Below, one piece after another: positions 24,496 to 37,715 of a stretch of DNA of 64,000 nt. The notes below the pieces were generated by a model, which saw only the letters and a list, made by a program, of their open reading frames with translations, was not told the origin of the DNA and did no database searches. The stretch spans positions 5,456,001 through 5,520,000 of the forward strand of contig NZ_CP022823.1 of assembly GCF_002269255.1 (NCBI RefSeq), written 5' to 3'. The stretch's first letter is position 1, and each line of letters begins with the position of its first letter. Both the position numbers and the translations under genes were made by a program. The stretch is from Klebsiella quasivariicola (GTDB lineage Bacteria; Pseudomonadota; Gammaproteobacteria; Enterobacterales; Enterobacteriaceae).

Positions 24496-25482
24496 TTAAT
24501 ACATTGGCGTTAACTGAAGCGGGGGTTCCTGTAGAACCTTCACCTGCTCAAGAAAAGTCGACGTCTGTCCCCGCCAGTAATCCTCCCCGGTTAACCAGGG
24601 GAAATTGACCGGAAAAGCGGGATCGTCCCAGCGTCTGAGCAACCACGCCAGATAATAAACCAGTCGCATGGCGCGTAAAGGTTCAATAAGCGCGATTTCA
24701 TCGCTGTTAAAGGGGCTGAATTCCTCATAGGCCTCGACGATGGTCTCCAGCTGCATACGCTGTTCAGCCTTATCGCCGTTGAGCAGCATCCACAGGTCCT
24801 GAATCGCCGGGCCAGTGCGCGCATCGTCTAAGTCGACAAACAGCGGTCCATCGCGCCAAAGGATATTGCCTGCATGGCAGTCACCATGCAGGCGCAACGT
24901 GTTCCCGCAGCCGTGCCATTGCGCTATGACGGCAGCAATGAGTTTATCGGTCGCCTTCAGGAAATCGGCTTTCAGGCCTGAGGGGATAAGCGTCGACTGT
25001 TCAAACACCTGGCGCGGTTCCAGCAGGTACTCCTGCACGCCAATCTCCGGGCGGGCAGTAAAGCGCTGTTTGCGGCCAGTCTGGTGCAAACGCCCCAGAT
25101 AGCGGCCAACCCACTCCATCTGATCAAGGTTATCCGCTTCGAACTGACGGCCGCCAAGGCTTGGAAAAACGGCAAAGTAGAATCCCTGATGCTGATGAAG
25201 CGTGCTGTCATTAAAAAAGAGCGGCGCAGCAACGGGCACTTCATCTTCTACAAGCTGAAGCGCAAACTGGTGTTCTTCAAGGATCTGTTCTGCGGACCAG
25301 CGCTCAGGACGATAGAACTTCACTACATAGCGATGACGCTCTTCGTCCTGGAACTGATATACGCGGTTCTCATAGCTATTCAGCGGGGTGAGACCGGAGT
25401 CCACCCGCATACCCAGATCGAATAACCCATCGATAATGGTATCCGGGCGAAGCGTCTGAAAAGTAAAAGCCTTATCGTGCAT
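24496..25482 (-). CDS. srkA: Stress response kinase SrkA (YihE)
   Basis: SrkA is a cytoplasmic Ser/Thr kinase of the aminoglycoside-phosphotransferase-like fold, part of the Cpx response and protective against MazF-linked death. It has 328 residues. The catalytic loop is LHGDCHAGNILW (about residue 198) and the Mg-binding motif is FVDLDDA (about 216). An N-terminal nucleotide-binding lobe (VVKFYRPERW) precedes them. It is directly upstream of dsbA. Confidence 0.94.
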   Translation of the reverse strand: MHDKAFTFQTLRPDTIIDGLFDLGMRVDSGLTPLNSYENRVYQFQDEERHRYVVKFYRPERWSAEQILEEHQFALQLVEDEVPVAAPLFFNDSTLHQHQGFYFAVFPSLGGRQFEADNLDQMEWVGRYLGRLHQTGRKQRFTARPEIGVQEYLLEPRQVFEQSTLIPSGLKADFLKATDKLIAAVIAQWHGCGNTLRLHGDCHAGNILWRDGPLFVDLDDARTGPAIQDLWMLLNGDKAEQRMQLETIVEAYEEFSPFNSDEIALIEPLRAMRLVYYLAWLLRRWDDPAFPVNFPWLTGEDYWRGQTSTFLEQVKVLQEPPLQLTPMY

Positions 25483-25557
25483 CCTGACATCCGATAATCG
25501 TACGAATAGTTCAGGATATCATCTCATTGCGTTTTACGCGGCAGCGCTTACAACCTT

Positions 25558-25827
25558 TTACTCTTTTATTACCCCGCGGGCGCGCAGCAGCGCGGTTTTA
25601 AAGTCCTCTTCATAATCCTTCTGAATACCCGGAATGACGGCATCTTTGGAAGAATCGCGCATCTTCAGGTGATAGATCAGAATATCGTCGGAAAGATCGC
25701 TCAGTTCGCCATCATAGCCGGCCTCTTTCGCCAGCTTCTGCAAAAATTGCATCAGGTTCAGTTCAGGCTCTTTTTGCCAGGCTGGCTGGAGGAGTTCAAT
25801 TACTTCATTCAGACGTTTACATTTCAT
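25558..25827 (-). CDS. yihD: YihD family protein
   Basis: This is an 89-residue soluble protein of the YihD/DUF1040 family, nearly identical to E. coli (MKCKRLNEVIELLQPAWQ at the start, ARGVIKE at the end). Its function is unknown. I chose ATG 25827, 7 bases after AAGGAG; ATG 25833 is too close to that site. It is divergent from mobA with about 70 bases between. Confidence 0.93.
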   Translation of the reverse strand: MKCKRLNEVIELLQPAWQKEPELNLMQFLQKLAKEAGYDGELSDLSDDILIYHLKMRDSSKDAVIPGIQKDYEEDFKTALLRARGVIKE

Positions 25828-25898
25828 GGTCATGCTCCTTACTCTTGATAGGGACAAGTTAACAGGGTCAATCCCACAATGAAAGAGGCGATATTCAT

Positions 25899-26480
25899 AT
25901 GCAAAGCGAGGCAATAACCGGCGTCGTGCTGGCGGGCGGCAGAGCCACGCGAATGGGCGGTATTGATAAAGGATTACAGTTGTTAAATGGCCGCCCTCTT
26001 TGGCGTCACGTCGCGGAGACATTAGCCCCGCAGGTAGATGCGCTAGTCATTAGCGCCAACCGTCATCTTGAGCAGTGGCATGCCAGCGGCTATCCGATCT
26101 TTCGCGATACACAAGAGGGTTATCCGGGGCCACTGGCCGGCATGCTTGCCGTGATGCAGCAGGTCGCAAGTCCCTGGTTTGTTTTTTGCCCCTGCGACAC
26201 CCCCTTCATTCCAACATTTCTAGTTGAGCGCTTTATCCAGCAGAGAGGTGTTGCACCAGTGGTTTGGGCCCATGACGGCGAACGGGATCATCCCGCCGTT
26301 GCGCTCGTGCATCGACAAATCATACCAGACCTCGAGGCCTACCTTACCAGTGGAGAACGCCGGGTAATGGTCTTTATGCGTCAGGTGGGTGGAAGCCCGG
26401 TGAATTTCAGCGATGTGAAATCAGCGTTCATCAATGTAAATACGCTTGAGGATTTGCAGCAGATGCAGGAGCCGTCATGA
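25899..26480 (+). CDS. mobA: Molybdenum cofactor guanylyltransferase MobA
   Basis: MobA joins GMP to molybdopterin to make the bis-MGD cofactor. It has 193 residues. The nucleotidyltransferase signature LAGGRATRMGGIDKGLQ (about residues 11-27) and the Mg-site segment FCPCDTPFIP (about 96) are present. The cofactor serves enzymes such as formate dehydrogenase-O at the start of this window. The stop overlaps the mobB start (ATGA). Confidence 0.97.
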   Translation: MQSEAITGVVLAGGRATRMGGIDKGLQLLNGRPLWRHVAETLAPQVDALVISANRHLEQWHASGYPIFRDTQEGYPGPLAGMLAVMQQVASPWFVFCPCDTPFIPTFLVERFIQQRGVAPVVWAHDGERDHPAVALVHRQIIPDLEAYLTSGERRVMVFMRQVGGSPVNFSDVKSAFINVNTLEDLQQMQEPS

Positions 26481-26983
26481 TCCCATTACTGGCGATAGCC
26501 GCCTGGAGCGGTACCGGAAAAACAACATTATTAAAGCGTCTTATCCCTGAGCTCTGCGCTCAAGGATTGCGCCCGGGGCTGATAAAGCACACCCATCATG
26601 ACATGGACGTGGATAAGCCGGGCAAAGATAGTTATGAACTTCGTAAGGCGGGCGCTGCGCAAACCATTGTCGCCAGCGAACAGCGCTGGGCGTTGATGAC
26701 CGAGACGCCAGAGAAGTCGGAATTAGATCTCTCGTGGCTGGCCAGTCGAATGGATGCCAGCAAACTGGACCTGGTTTTAGTGGAGGGGTTCAAACATGAA
26801 CCCGTGCCTAAGATCCTGCTTTTTCGGCAAAACAGTGGCCATTCTGTAGAAGAGCTGATGATTGATGAGCATACCCTTGCCGTGGCCAGCGATATGCCGA
26901 TCGCGACATCGCCTCCGCTGCTGGATTTAAATGATGTTCCACAGATCGCGACATTTATTATCAGCTGGTTAGCGAAGCAGTAG
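26477..26983 (+). CDS. mobB: Molybdopterin-guanine dinucleotide adapter MobB
   Basis: MobB is a GTP-binding partner of MobA, not essential for cofactor formation. It has 168 residues. The P-loop is AAWSGTGKTTLLK (about residue 8), and a Walker-B-like stretch is LVLVEGFKHEP (about 97). It overlaps mobA by 4 bases, so the pair is translationally coupled. It is convergent with the rRNA operon, separated by REP elements and two terminators. Confidence 0.96.
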   Translation: MIPLLAIAAWSGTGKTTLLKRLIPELCAQGLRPGLIKHTHHDMDVDKPGKDSYELRKAGAAQTIVASEQRWALMTETPEKSELDLSWLASRMDASKLDLVLVEGFKHEPVPKILLFRQNSGHSVEELMIDEHTLAVASDMPIATSPPLLDLNDVPQIATFIISWLAKQ

Positions 26984-27005
26984 CAGGTATTCAGGCGATA
27001 TTTTT

Positions 27006-27077
27006 CCCGGAGGCGGTGCTGCGCACCTTGTCCGGGCTACGGATCCGTAGCCCCGGTAAGCGCAGCGCCACCGGGGG
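27006..27077. repeat. BIME-like pair of REP units
   Basis: Two REP-type inverted units, CCCGGAGGCGGTGCTGCGCA... and ...TAAGCGCAGCGCCACCGGG, face each other around a 20-base perfect palindrome GGGCTACGGATCCGTAGCCC (27034-27053). They lie in the 3' flank of mobB, between convergent units. Confidence 0.8.
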
Positions 27078-27094
27078 GACATACCCCACACCGC

Positions 27095-27124
27095 AAAAAA
27101 CCCCGCACCTTTCGGGACGGGGTT
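27095..27124 (-). terminator. rRNA operon terminator T2
   Basis: On the minus strand a GC-rich stem (AACCCCG ... CGGGGTT) with an imperfect inner part is followed by a T-run. It is the second of two terminators after 5S. Confidence 0.85.
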
Positions 27125-27143
27125 CTTGTTAAAACGCAAAAAC

Positions 27144-27171
27144 AAAAAGCTCAGTCTTCCGACTGAGCTTT
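27144..27171 (-). terminator. rRNA operon terminator T1
   Basis: An 11-bp perfect stem (AAAGCTCAGTC / GACTGAGCTTT, 4-base loop) is followed by T residues on the minus strand. It lies 12 bases after 5S and resembles rrnB T1 of E. coli. Confidence 0.93.
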
Positions 27172-27183
27172 CTGCTTTATTTG

Positions 27184-27303
27184 ATGCCTGGCAGTTCCCT
27201 ACTCTCACATGGGGAGACCCCACACTACCATCGGCGCTACGGCGTTTCACTTCTGAGTTCGGCATGGGGTCAGGTGGGACCACCGCGCTAGTGCCGCCAG
27301 GCA
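27184..27303 (-). rRNA. rrf: 5S ribosomal RNA
   Basis: This 120-base gene begins TGCCTGGCGGCACTAGCGCG and ends CTGCCAGGCAT, with the usual terminal helix. It matches E. coli 5S apart from a few helix changes. No distal tRNA genes follow it. Confidence 0.98.
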
Positions 27304-27398
27304 AATTCTGTTTTATCAACACGTCTCACGGACGCATCGATTAATCTGTATCAGAGCTGAAAATTCTCTCAATTCCGCCAAAACATCTTCGGCGTTGT

Positions 27399-30300
<2,902 letters not shown>

Positions 30301-30397
30301 TCACAACCCGAAGATGTTTCACTTCTGATTGCGAAAATTTGAGAGACTCGAACACACTTAAACAGTGTGTCGTTTCAATTTTCAGCTTGATCCAGAT

Positions 30398-30409
30398 TTT
30401 TAAAGAGCA
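30398..30409 (-). promoter_or_regulatory. boxA antitermination site in 16S-23S spacer
   Basis: On the minus strand TGCTCTTTAAAA lies between tRNA-Glu and 23S. It is the spacer copy of the NusB/NusE boxA element. Confidence 0.75.
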
Positions 30410-30482
30410 AATATCTCAAACGTCACCCGAAGATGAGTTTTGAGATATGTCGGCACGCGTCTTTCACTCACGAACCAGCAAG

Positions 30483-30558
30483 TGGCGTCCCCTAGGGGAT
30501 TCGAACCCCTGTTACCGCCGTGAAAGGGCGGTGTCCTGGGCCTCTAGACGAAGGGGAC
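30483..30558 (-). tRNA. gltU-like: tRNA-Glu (UUC)
   Basis: This is a 76-base tRNA with encoded CCA. The acceptor stem GTCCCCT pairs with AGGGGAC, the anticodon loop CTTTCAC holds TTC (30522-30524 on the complement), and the T arm carries GGTTCGAATCC. It is the only tRNA in the 16S-23S spacer, the rrnB/C/E/G-type arrangement of E. coli. Confidence 0.98.
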
Positions 30559-30643
30559 ACTGAAGTCTCAATCGCAAGACGCCTTGCTTCTCTACTTTCA
30601 TCAGACAATCTGTGTGAGCACTACAAAGGCAGGTTCTTTAAGG

Positions 30644-32183
<1,540 letters not shown>

Positions 32184-32315
32184 AAGTTTGATGCTCGTGA
32201 ATTAAACTTCGTAATGAATTACGTATGTTCACTCAGAGACTTGGTATTCATTTTTCGTCCGAGGACGTTAAGAATCCATGTCACTTTGAGTGCCCACACA
32301 GATTGTCTGATAAAT

Positions 32316-32327
32316 TGTTAAAGAGCA
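32316..32327 (-). promoter_or_regulatory. rRNA leader boxA
   Basis: TGCTCTTTAACA on the minus strand lies between P2 and 16S and recruits NusB/NusE antitermination factors. Confidence 0.85.
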
Positions 32328-32363
32328 GTGCCGCTTCGTTTTTCGCTGCGGCGCGGGGTGTGC

Positions 32364-32391
32364 ATATTACACTTTCCCGCTGCAGAGTCAA
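32364..32391 (-). promoter_or_regulatory. rRNA promoter P2
   Basis: TTGACT, 16 bases, TAATAT on the minus strand. This matches E. coli rrn P2 closely and gives the constitutive basal promoter. Confidence 0.88.
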
Positions 32392-32473
32392 GCATTTATT
32401 TTTGCTTTTCTCTGCGAGGTTCTCACCGGAACCCCGCTGACCCGGCGGCTTGCTTGCCGTTGTTCCGTGTCAG

Positions 32474-32510
32474 TGGAGGCGCATTATAGGGAGTAATTCT
32501 GAAGTGACAA
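32474..32510 (-). promoter_or_regulatory. rRNA promoter P1
   Basis: TTGTCA, 16 bases, TATAAT, then a GC-rich discriminator GCGCCTCC and start A at about 32474. This is the growth-rate and ppGpp-controlled promoter. An A/T-rich stretch just upstream (to about 32530) looks like the UP element; Fis sites probably lie beyond it up to yieP. Confidence 0.92.
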
Positions 32511-32660
32511 GGGGAAATACAAAAAAACTTTCCAACCGTCTCTTTTTTCAACAACGCGGCGAGGAAAGTCGCAAAAAACCACCGTTTTGCCGTTTTAACC
32601 GACGAAACGAGGCACCTGGTGGCATACTGTTAGAGTAGAGAAAAGAAAGGAACGGCATTT

Positions 32661-33362
32661 ATGTCTTTAAGCGCACAGCAGCTGGCGGCACAAAAGAACA
32701 TCTCCTGGGTACTGGCCGAGAAGCTTGCCCAAAAAATCCTGACTGGCGAATATCAGCCGGAAAGCATTCTTCCCGGTGAAATGGAGTTGGGGGAGCAGTT
32801 TGGCGTAAGTCGTACTGCCGTCCGTGAAGCGGTGAAGACGCTCACGGCGAAAGGCATGTTGTTGCCCCGTCCTCGCATTGGCACCCGGGTGATGCCTCGC
32901 AGTAGCTGGAACTTCCTTGATAAAGAGTTGCTCTCCTGGTGGCTAACAGAAGATAACTTTGAAGAGGTGGTGAGCCACTTTCTTGTCATGCGCAGCAGCC
33001 TGGAGCCTCAGGCCTGTTTTCTGGCCGCCGCTCACGGTACCGCTGAACAGAAAGCGCAGCTCAATACCTTAATGGAAGAGATGATTGCCTTGAAACGTCA
33101 TTTTCAGCGCGATCGCTGGATAGAAGTCGATATGGCCTGGCATGAACATATTTATGAAATGAGCGGTAATCCTTTCCTCAGCTCATTCGCCTCTCTGTTT
33201 CATTCGGTCTACCACACCTACTTCACATCAATTACGCAAAATGAAGTGGTGAAACTCGATCTCCACCAGGCGATTGTCGATGCCATTCTCAATAGTGATG
33301 CGCCTGGCGCCATGCTCGCCTGCCAGGCATTGTTGAACGCCCCTCACCCCGTAAATCAATAA
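32661..33362 (+). CDS. yieP: GntR/FadR-family regulator YieP
   Basis: This is a 233-residue regulator. The N-terminal winged helix (about 18-82) contains GEMELGEQFGVSRTAVREAVKTL. The C-terminal all-helical FCD domain (about 95-225) has the metal-binding histidine pattern (WHEHIYEMSGN). The ligand is unknown; in E. coli YieP has been linked to tolerance of organic acids. It is divergent from the rRNA operon and 12 bases upstream of hsrA, so the two form one unit. Confidence 0.93.
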   Translation: MSLSAQQLAAQKNISWVLAEKLAQKILTGEYQPESILPGEMELGEQFGVSRTAVREAVKTLTAKGMLLPRPRIGTRVMPRSSWNFLDKELLSWWLTEDNFEEVVSHFLVMRSSLEPQACFLAAAHGTAEQKAQLNTLMEEMIALKRHFQRDRWIEVDMAWHEHIYEMSGNPFLSSFASLFHSVYHTYFTSITQNEVVKLDLHQAIVDAILNSDAPGAMLACQALLNAPHPVNQ

Positions 33363-33374
33363 CAAGGAATTGGC

Positions 33375-34772
33375 ATGAGCGGAAAAAAAGGGCGCAGCAT
33401 GGCCGGCCTGCCGTGGATCGCGGCGATGGCCTTCTTTATGCAGGCGCTGGATGCAACCATTCTCAACACCGCCCTCCCGGCTATCGCCCATAGTCTTAAC
33501 CGTTCTCCCTTAGCAATGCAGTCAGCCATTATCAGCTATACGCTGACGGTGGCGATGCTGATCCCGGTCAGCGGCTGGCTGGCCGATCGCTTCGGCACGC
33601 GCCGGGTCTTTATTATTGCTGTTAGCTTGTTCACTTTGGGGTCCCTCGCCTGCGCCCTCTCCAGTTCATTAATGGAGCTGGTCATTTTTCGGGTGATTCA
33701 GGGGATCGGCGGAGCGATGATGATGCCGGTGGCGAGGCTGGCGCTGCTGCGCGCCTATCCCCGCAGCGAACTGTTGCCGGTCCTCAACTTTGTCACCATG
33801 CCGGGACTGGTGGGACCGATTCTGGGCCCGGTACTCGGCGGGGTATTTGTCACCTGGGCCAGCTGGCATTGGATTTTCCTGATAAACATTCCCATCGGCG
33901 TGATTGGCATTCTGTACGCCCGTAAATACATGCCAAATTTCACAACGCCGCGCCGGCGCTTCGATGTAAGCGGTTTTCTGTTATTTGGCTTAAGCCTGGT
34001 ACTGTTTTCCAGCGGTATTGAACTGTTTGGGGAAAAAATCGTGGCGACATGGTTGGCGCTGGCCGTAATTGCCGTCAGCCTGATACTGCTCCTGGCGTAT
34101 GTTCGCCACGCGCGCCGCCATCCGGCGCCGCTGATCTCGCTCTCTTTATTTAAGACACATACGTTCTCGGTCGGCATCGCCGGCAACCTCGCCACACGGT
34201 TGGGTACCGGCTGTGTACCGTTTCTGATGCCGCTGATGCTGCAGGTTGGCTTCGGCTATCCGGCCATTATCGCCGGCTGTATGATTGCCCCTACCGCTAT
34301 CGGCTCCATTATTGCGAAATCTACCGTTACCCAGGTGCTGCGCTGGTTTGGCTATCGTAAGACCCTGGTGGGGATCACGGTATTTATTGGCCTCATGATT
34401 GCTCAGTTCTCACTGCAGTCACCAGAGATGCCGCTGTGGATGCTTCTTCTGCCACTGTTTGTGCTGGGGATGGCGATGTCCACGCAGTTTACCTCGATGA
34501 ATACCATTACGCTGGCCGATCTGACGGATGACAATGCCAGCAGCGGCAACAGCCTGCTGGCGGTAACCCAGCAGCTTTCAATTAGTCTCGGGGTGGCCAT
34601 CAGCGCAGCGGTGCTGCGCTTCTATGAAGGTTTTGACAACGCCAGCACGGTACAGCAGTTTCACTACACCTTTATTACCATGGGCGTGATAACCATCATA
34701 TCGGCGCTAATGTTTATGCTGTTAAGAGCGAAAGATGGCCGCAACCTGATTAGCGAGCGGCACAAACGCTAA
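33375..34772 (+). CDS. hsrA: DHA2-type MFS transporter HsrA (YieO)
   Basis: This is a 465-residue drug:H+ antiporter-2 family protein with 14 predicted membrane helices. Motif A-like GWLADRFGTRR follows helix 2, and the family motif around LDATILNTALPAIA is in helix 1. Its substrate is not settled; the E. coli homologue was named for homocysteine resistance. It follows yieP closely and is convergent with rbsR, their stops overlapping by 4 bases. Confidence 0.93.
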   Translation: MSGKKGRSMAGLPWIAAMAFFMQALDATILNTALPAIAHSLNRSPLAMQSAIISYTLTVAMLIPVSGWLADRFGTRRVFIIAVSLFTLGSLACALSSSLMELVIFRVIQGIGGAMMMPVARLALLRAYPRSELLPVLNFVTMPGLVGPILGPVLGGVFVTWASWHWIFLINIPIGVIGILYARKYMPNFTTPRRRFDVSGFLLFGLSLVLFSSGIELFGEKIVATWLALAVIAVSLILLLAYVRHARRHPAPLISLSLFKTHTFSVGIAGNLATRLGTGCVPFLMPLMLQVGFGYPAIIAGCMIAPTAIGSIIAKSTVTQVLRWFGYRKTLVGITVFIGLMIAQFSLQSPEMPLWMLLLPLFVLGMAMSTQFTSMNTITLADLTDDNASSGNSLLAVTQQLSISLGVAISAAVLRFYEGFDNASTVQQFHYTFITMGVITIISALMFMLLRAKDGRNLISERHKR

Positions 34773-35761
34773 GCGGAACCGCGAACCACCAGCTCCGGCG
34801 TTAACTGAACGCGCTGCTGTTTTTGCTGCGGATCGGCCATTCGATGGATCAGCACATCGATGGCCAGTTCTCCCAGCTCATCTTTTGGCTGGTGAATGGT
34901 GGTCAACGGCGGCGTCATATAGCGTGCCAGTTCAATATCATCGTAGCCCACCAGCGCCATGTCCTGCGGGATCTGCAAACCGGCCTGGTACAACGCCTGA
35001 TAAGCGCCAACCGCCATGGCATCGTTGCCGACAAACACCGCCTGCGGCCGCTGCGGCAAAGCCAGCAGCTGCTGCATCGCGCTAAACCCGCCGCCAAACT
35101 CAAAATCACTGGTCACCACGTATCCGTCGGCAACCGGCAGGCCGCAGCGCGCCATCGCAGCATGGTAACCTTCAAGGCGCAGACGCGCCGGGGTTTTATC
35201 CAGCGGGCCGGCAATACAGGCAATGCGCGAATACCCCTGGTCAATCAGATACTGGGTCGCCATATCGCCGCCAAGCAGCGAGTTATCCTGAATCAGATCG
35301 CTATCGCCATCAAAGGGGGCCCAGTCCATCATGACCGTCGGTACCGACGGATAACGCTGCATGATTTCCGGAGAGGGCTGATGAGTCTCTGTGCACAGCA
35401 GAAGTAATCCATCGACGCGTTTTTGCATCAGCGTCTCCAGATTGCGATTCATTCGCTGCTCATCACCTTCCGTATTACAGAGTACAAGACTATAACCCCG
35501 CTCAAAACAGCTGCGCTCCACGCCCCGCACCAGCTCCGAATAAAACGGATTGGTACTGGCGGTGATGAGCATGCCGATGGTACGGGTTTGATTAAGCTTG
35601 AGGCTACGCGCCAGCGCAGAGGGGGCGTAGTTGAGGCTTTTGATCGCGGCGTCTACTTTGGCGGTAATTGCCTCGCTGACAAAGCGGTCCTTATTGATGA
35701 CGTGTGACACCGTCGATGTGGAAACGCCCGCGACGCGGGCCACATCTTTCATCGTAGCCAA
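34769..35761 (-). CDS. rbsR: Ribose operon repressor RbsR
   Basis: RbsR is a LacI-family repressor released by ribose; in E. coli it also affects purine genes. It has 330 residues. The HTH is MKDVARVAGVSTSTVSHVIN (residues 4-23), the hinge helix SALARSL (about 52) and a periplasmic-binding-protein-like core follows. It is the last gene of the rbs operon, 3 bases after rbsK. Its probable sites are the GAAACGTTTC palindromes before rbsD. Confidence 0.97.
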   Translation of the reverse strand: MATMKDVARVAGVSTSTVSHVINKDRFVSEAITAKVDAAIKSLNYAPSALARSLKLNQTRTIGMLITASTNPFYSELVRGVERSCFERGYSLVLCNTEGDEQRMNRNLETLMQKRVDGLLLLCTETHQPSPEIMQRYPSVPTVMMDWAPFDGDSDLIQDNSLLGGDMATQYLIDQGYSRIACIAGPLDKTPARLRLEGYHAAMARCGLPVADGYVVTSDFEFGGGFSAMQQLLALPQRPQAVFVGNDAMAVGAYQALYQAGLQIPQDMALVGYDDIELARYMTPPLTTIHQPKDELGELAIDVLIHRMADPQQKQQRVQLTPELVVRGSA

Positions 35762-35764
35762 GCA

Positions 35765-36694
35765 TTACCCCTGTTGCGCTAAAAATTCATCAATCTCTGT
35801 GCGCCACGGCACGGACGGCTGCGCGCCTTTGCGGGTCACGGCAATCGCCGCCGCGGCATGGGCAAAGCGGATCGCGTCTGGCAGGGAAGTCCCTTCCAGC
35901 AACGCGGTCACCAGCGCGCCGTTAAAGGTATCACCGGCCGCGATAGTATCAATGGCCTGCACCCGAAAGCCCGGGATCCGCCGGCTTTCGCCTTCGGCAC
36001 TGAGCCAGACGCCGCGGCTGCCAAGGGTGATCATCACGGTGCCAATGCCCTTGGCATGCAACACCCCGGCGGCTTTTGCCGCATCCTCGTCGCTTTCAAC
36101 GCGAATACCGGTCAGCTTTTCCGCTTCGGTTTCGTTAGGGGTAATGATATCCACCAGCGCCAGTAACTCGTCTGAGAGTTCACGCGCAGGCGCGGGATTC
36201 AGCACCACGGTGGTCTGATGGTGATGGGCGATTTTCGCCGCTGCCAGCACGCTCTCCAGCGGTGACTCCAGCTGCATTAACAATGCCTGAGCGCTGGCGA
36301 TACGTTCTTTTTCCGCCTCCACCTGAGCGACGGAAAGCGCCGCATTGGCGCCGGCATGAATACCGATGACATTCTCACCTTCGGCGTTAACGAAGATTAA
36401 CGCCACGCCGGTCGCTTCCCCGGCGACCGCGCGCACAGGCGCCACGTCGATTTTATCGCTCGCCAGCTGGCAACGGATACGCTCGCCAATATCGTCATCG
36501 CCAGTACAGGCGATAAACGCGATATCCGCTCCGCTGCGCCCGGCGGCCACCGCCTGGTTGGCCCCTTTACCACCGAACGCCACCTGATAATGGTGGCCGG
36601 TGACGGTCTCACCCGGCGTCGGGAAAGCGTCAAGGTTAAGAATGTGATCGGCATTGATACTGCCAAGGACGACAAGTTTGCCTGCAGTTTTCAT
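35765..36694 (-). CDS. rbsK: Ribokinase
   Basis: RbsK phosphorylates ribose to ribose-5-phosphate. It has 309 residues of the PfkB family. Signature 1 is GGKGANQAVAAGRSG (about residues 42-56), and signature 2 with the catalytic Asp is DTIAAGDTFNGAL (about 250). It follows rbsB after a 103-base gap with a stable stem-loop, and precedes rbsR by 3 bases. Confidence 0.98.
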   Translation of the reverse strand: MKTAGKLVVLGSINADHILNLDAFPTPGETVTGHHYQVAFGGKGANQAVAAGRSGADIAFIACTGDDDIGERIRCQLASDKIDVAPVRAVAGEATGVALIFVNAEGENVIGIHAGANAALSVAQVEAEKERIASAQALLMQLESPLESVLAAAKIAHHHQTTVVLNPAPARELSDELLALVDIITPNETEAEKLTGIRVESDEDAAKAAGVLHAKGIGTVMITLGSRGVWLSAEGESRRIPGFRVQAIDTIAAGDTFNGALVTALLEGTSLPDAIRFAHAAAAIAVTRKGAQPSVPWRTEIDEFLAQQG

Positions 36695-36715
36695 CGTTTC
36701 GGTTCCCGGGAAAGC

Positions 36716-36738
36716 GCGCCACCGGGATCCGGTGGCGC
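36716..36738 (-). other. Stem-loop between rbsB and rbsK
   Basis: A 10-bp perfect stem (GCGCCACCGG / CCGGTGGCGC, loop GAT) lies in the rbs mRNA. On the minus strand no T-run follows, so it probably stabilises the upstream rbsB message rather than terminating. In E. coli the rbsB 3'-UTR yields the sRNA RbsZ; this region could do the same. Confidence 0.6.
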
Positions 36739-36797
36739 ATGCCCTGCTTTTCTTTTTTTATATTGTCCCTCGGACTGTTGCCAGTCCGAATCGCATA

Positions 36798-37688
36798 TTA
36801 CTGCTTAACGACCAGTTTCAGCTCAACCGGGTAGTTAGCCTCCACTTTTTCGCCCTTCAGTACCTTATCGGCAGTCTCAACGCCTTTCGCGCCGATCTGC
36901 TCCGGCAACTGTGCGACGGTCGCCGCCAGTTTGCCACTGTTTACTGCTTTTTCGCCATCTGGAGTGCCGTCAAATCCAACCACCATCACATCGGACTTGC
37001 CTGCGGTCTGCAGCGCGCGCAGGGCGCCCAGCGCCATTTCATCATTTTGCGCGAACACTGCCTGAACGTCAGGATGTGCGGTCAGCAGGTTCTGCATCAC
37101 GTTCAACCCCTTGGTACGGTCGAAATCAGCCGGCTGGCTGGCCAGGACGTTGAACTTGTGCGCCGCCACAGCCTGTTTGAAGCCTTCGCCGCGCTCGCGC
37201 GCCGCAGAAGTCCCGGCAATGCCCTGCAGCTCAATGACTTTCGCACTTTCACCCACTTTTTTCGCGATGTAATCGCCAGCCATTTTTCCGCCCTGCACGT
37301 TGTCAGACGCAATGTGGCTCACGACATCGCCTTTTGTCGCCTGACGGTCAAGGGTGATGACCGGGATTTTCGCCTGGTTTGCCATCTTCACGGCGTTGCC
37401 GACAGCATCAGAGTCGGTTGGGTTGATCAGCAGCAGCTTGGCGCCGCGCACCGTTAAATCCTGGACGTTCGCCAGCTCTTTCGCCGGGTTGTTCTGGGAA
37501 TCCAGCACCACCAGGTTGTAGCCCAGCTTGTCAGCTTCTTTTTGCGCGCCGTCTTTCAGCGACACGAAGAACGGGTTGTTGAGGGTAGAGATAACCAGAG
37601 CGATGGTGTCTTTGGCCATCGCGTTCGCGCTAACGGTCGCACTTAGCGCAACAGCAGAGACCAGGGTCGCCAGTTTTTTCATATTCAT
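36798..37688 (-). CDS. rbsB: Ribose-binding periplasmic protein
   Basis: RbsB captures ribose for the RbsAC transporter and for the Trg chemoreceptor. It has 296 residues. The signal peptide MNMKKLATLVSAVALSATVSANAMA is cleaved before KDTIAL. Ribose contacts are in STLNNPFFVSLKDG and in GTSAARERGEGF. It lies between rbsC and rbsK. Confidence 0.98.
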   Translation of the reverse strand: MNMKKLATLVSAVALSATVSANAMAKDTIALVISTLNNPFFVSLKDGAQKEADKLGYNLVVLDSQNNPAKELANVQDLTVRGAKLLLINPTDSDAVGNAVKMANQAKIPVITLDRQATKGDVVSHIASDNVQGGKMAGDYIAKKVGESAKVIELQGIAGTSAARERGEGFKQAVAAHKFNVLASQPADFDRTKGLNVMQNLLTAHPDVQAVFAQNDEMALGALRALQTAGKSDVMVVGFDGTPDGEKAVNSGKLAATVAQLPEQIGAKGVETADKVLKGEKVEANYPVELKLVVKQ

Positions 37689-37715
37689 AGTTAAGATGTC
37701 CTGTAGAGTTCTCAG

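Noticed and set aside
25828..26022. A 65-codon N-terminal extension of yihD
   Set aside because: It would overlap mobA on the other strand, while ATG 25827 has AAGGAG at the right distance and gives the conserved 89 residues.
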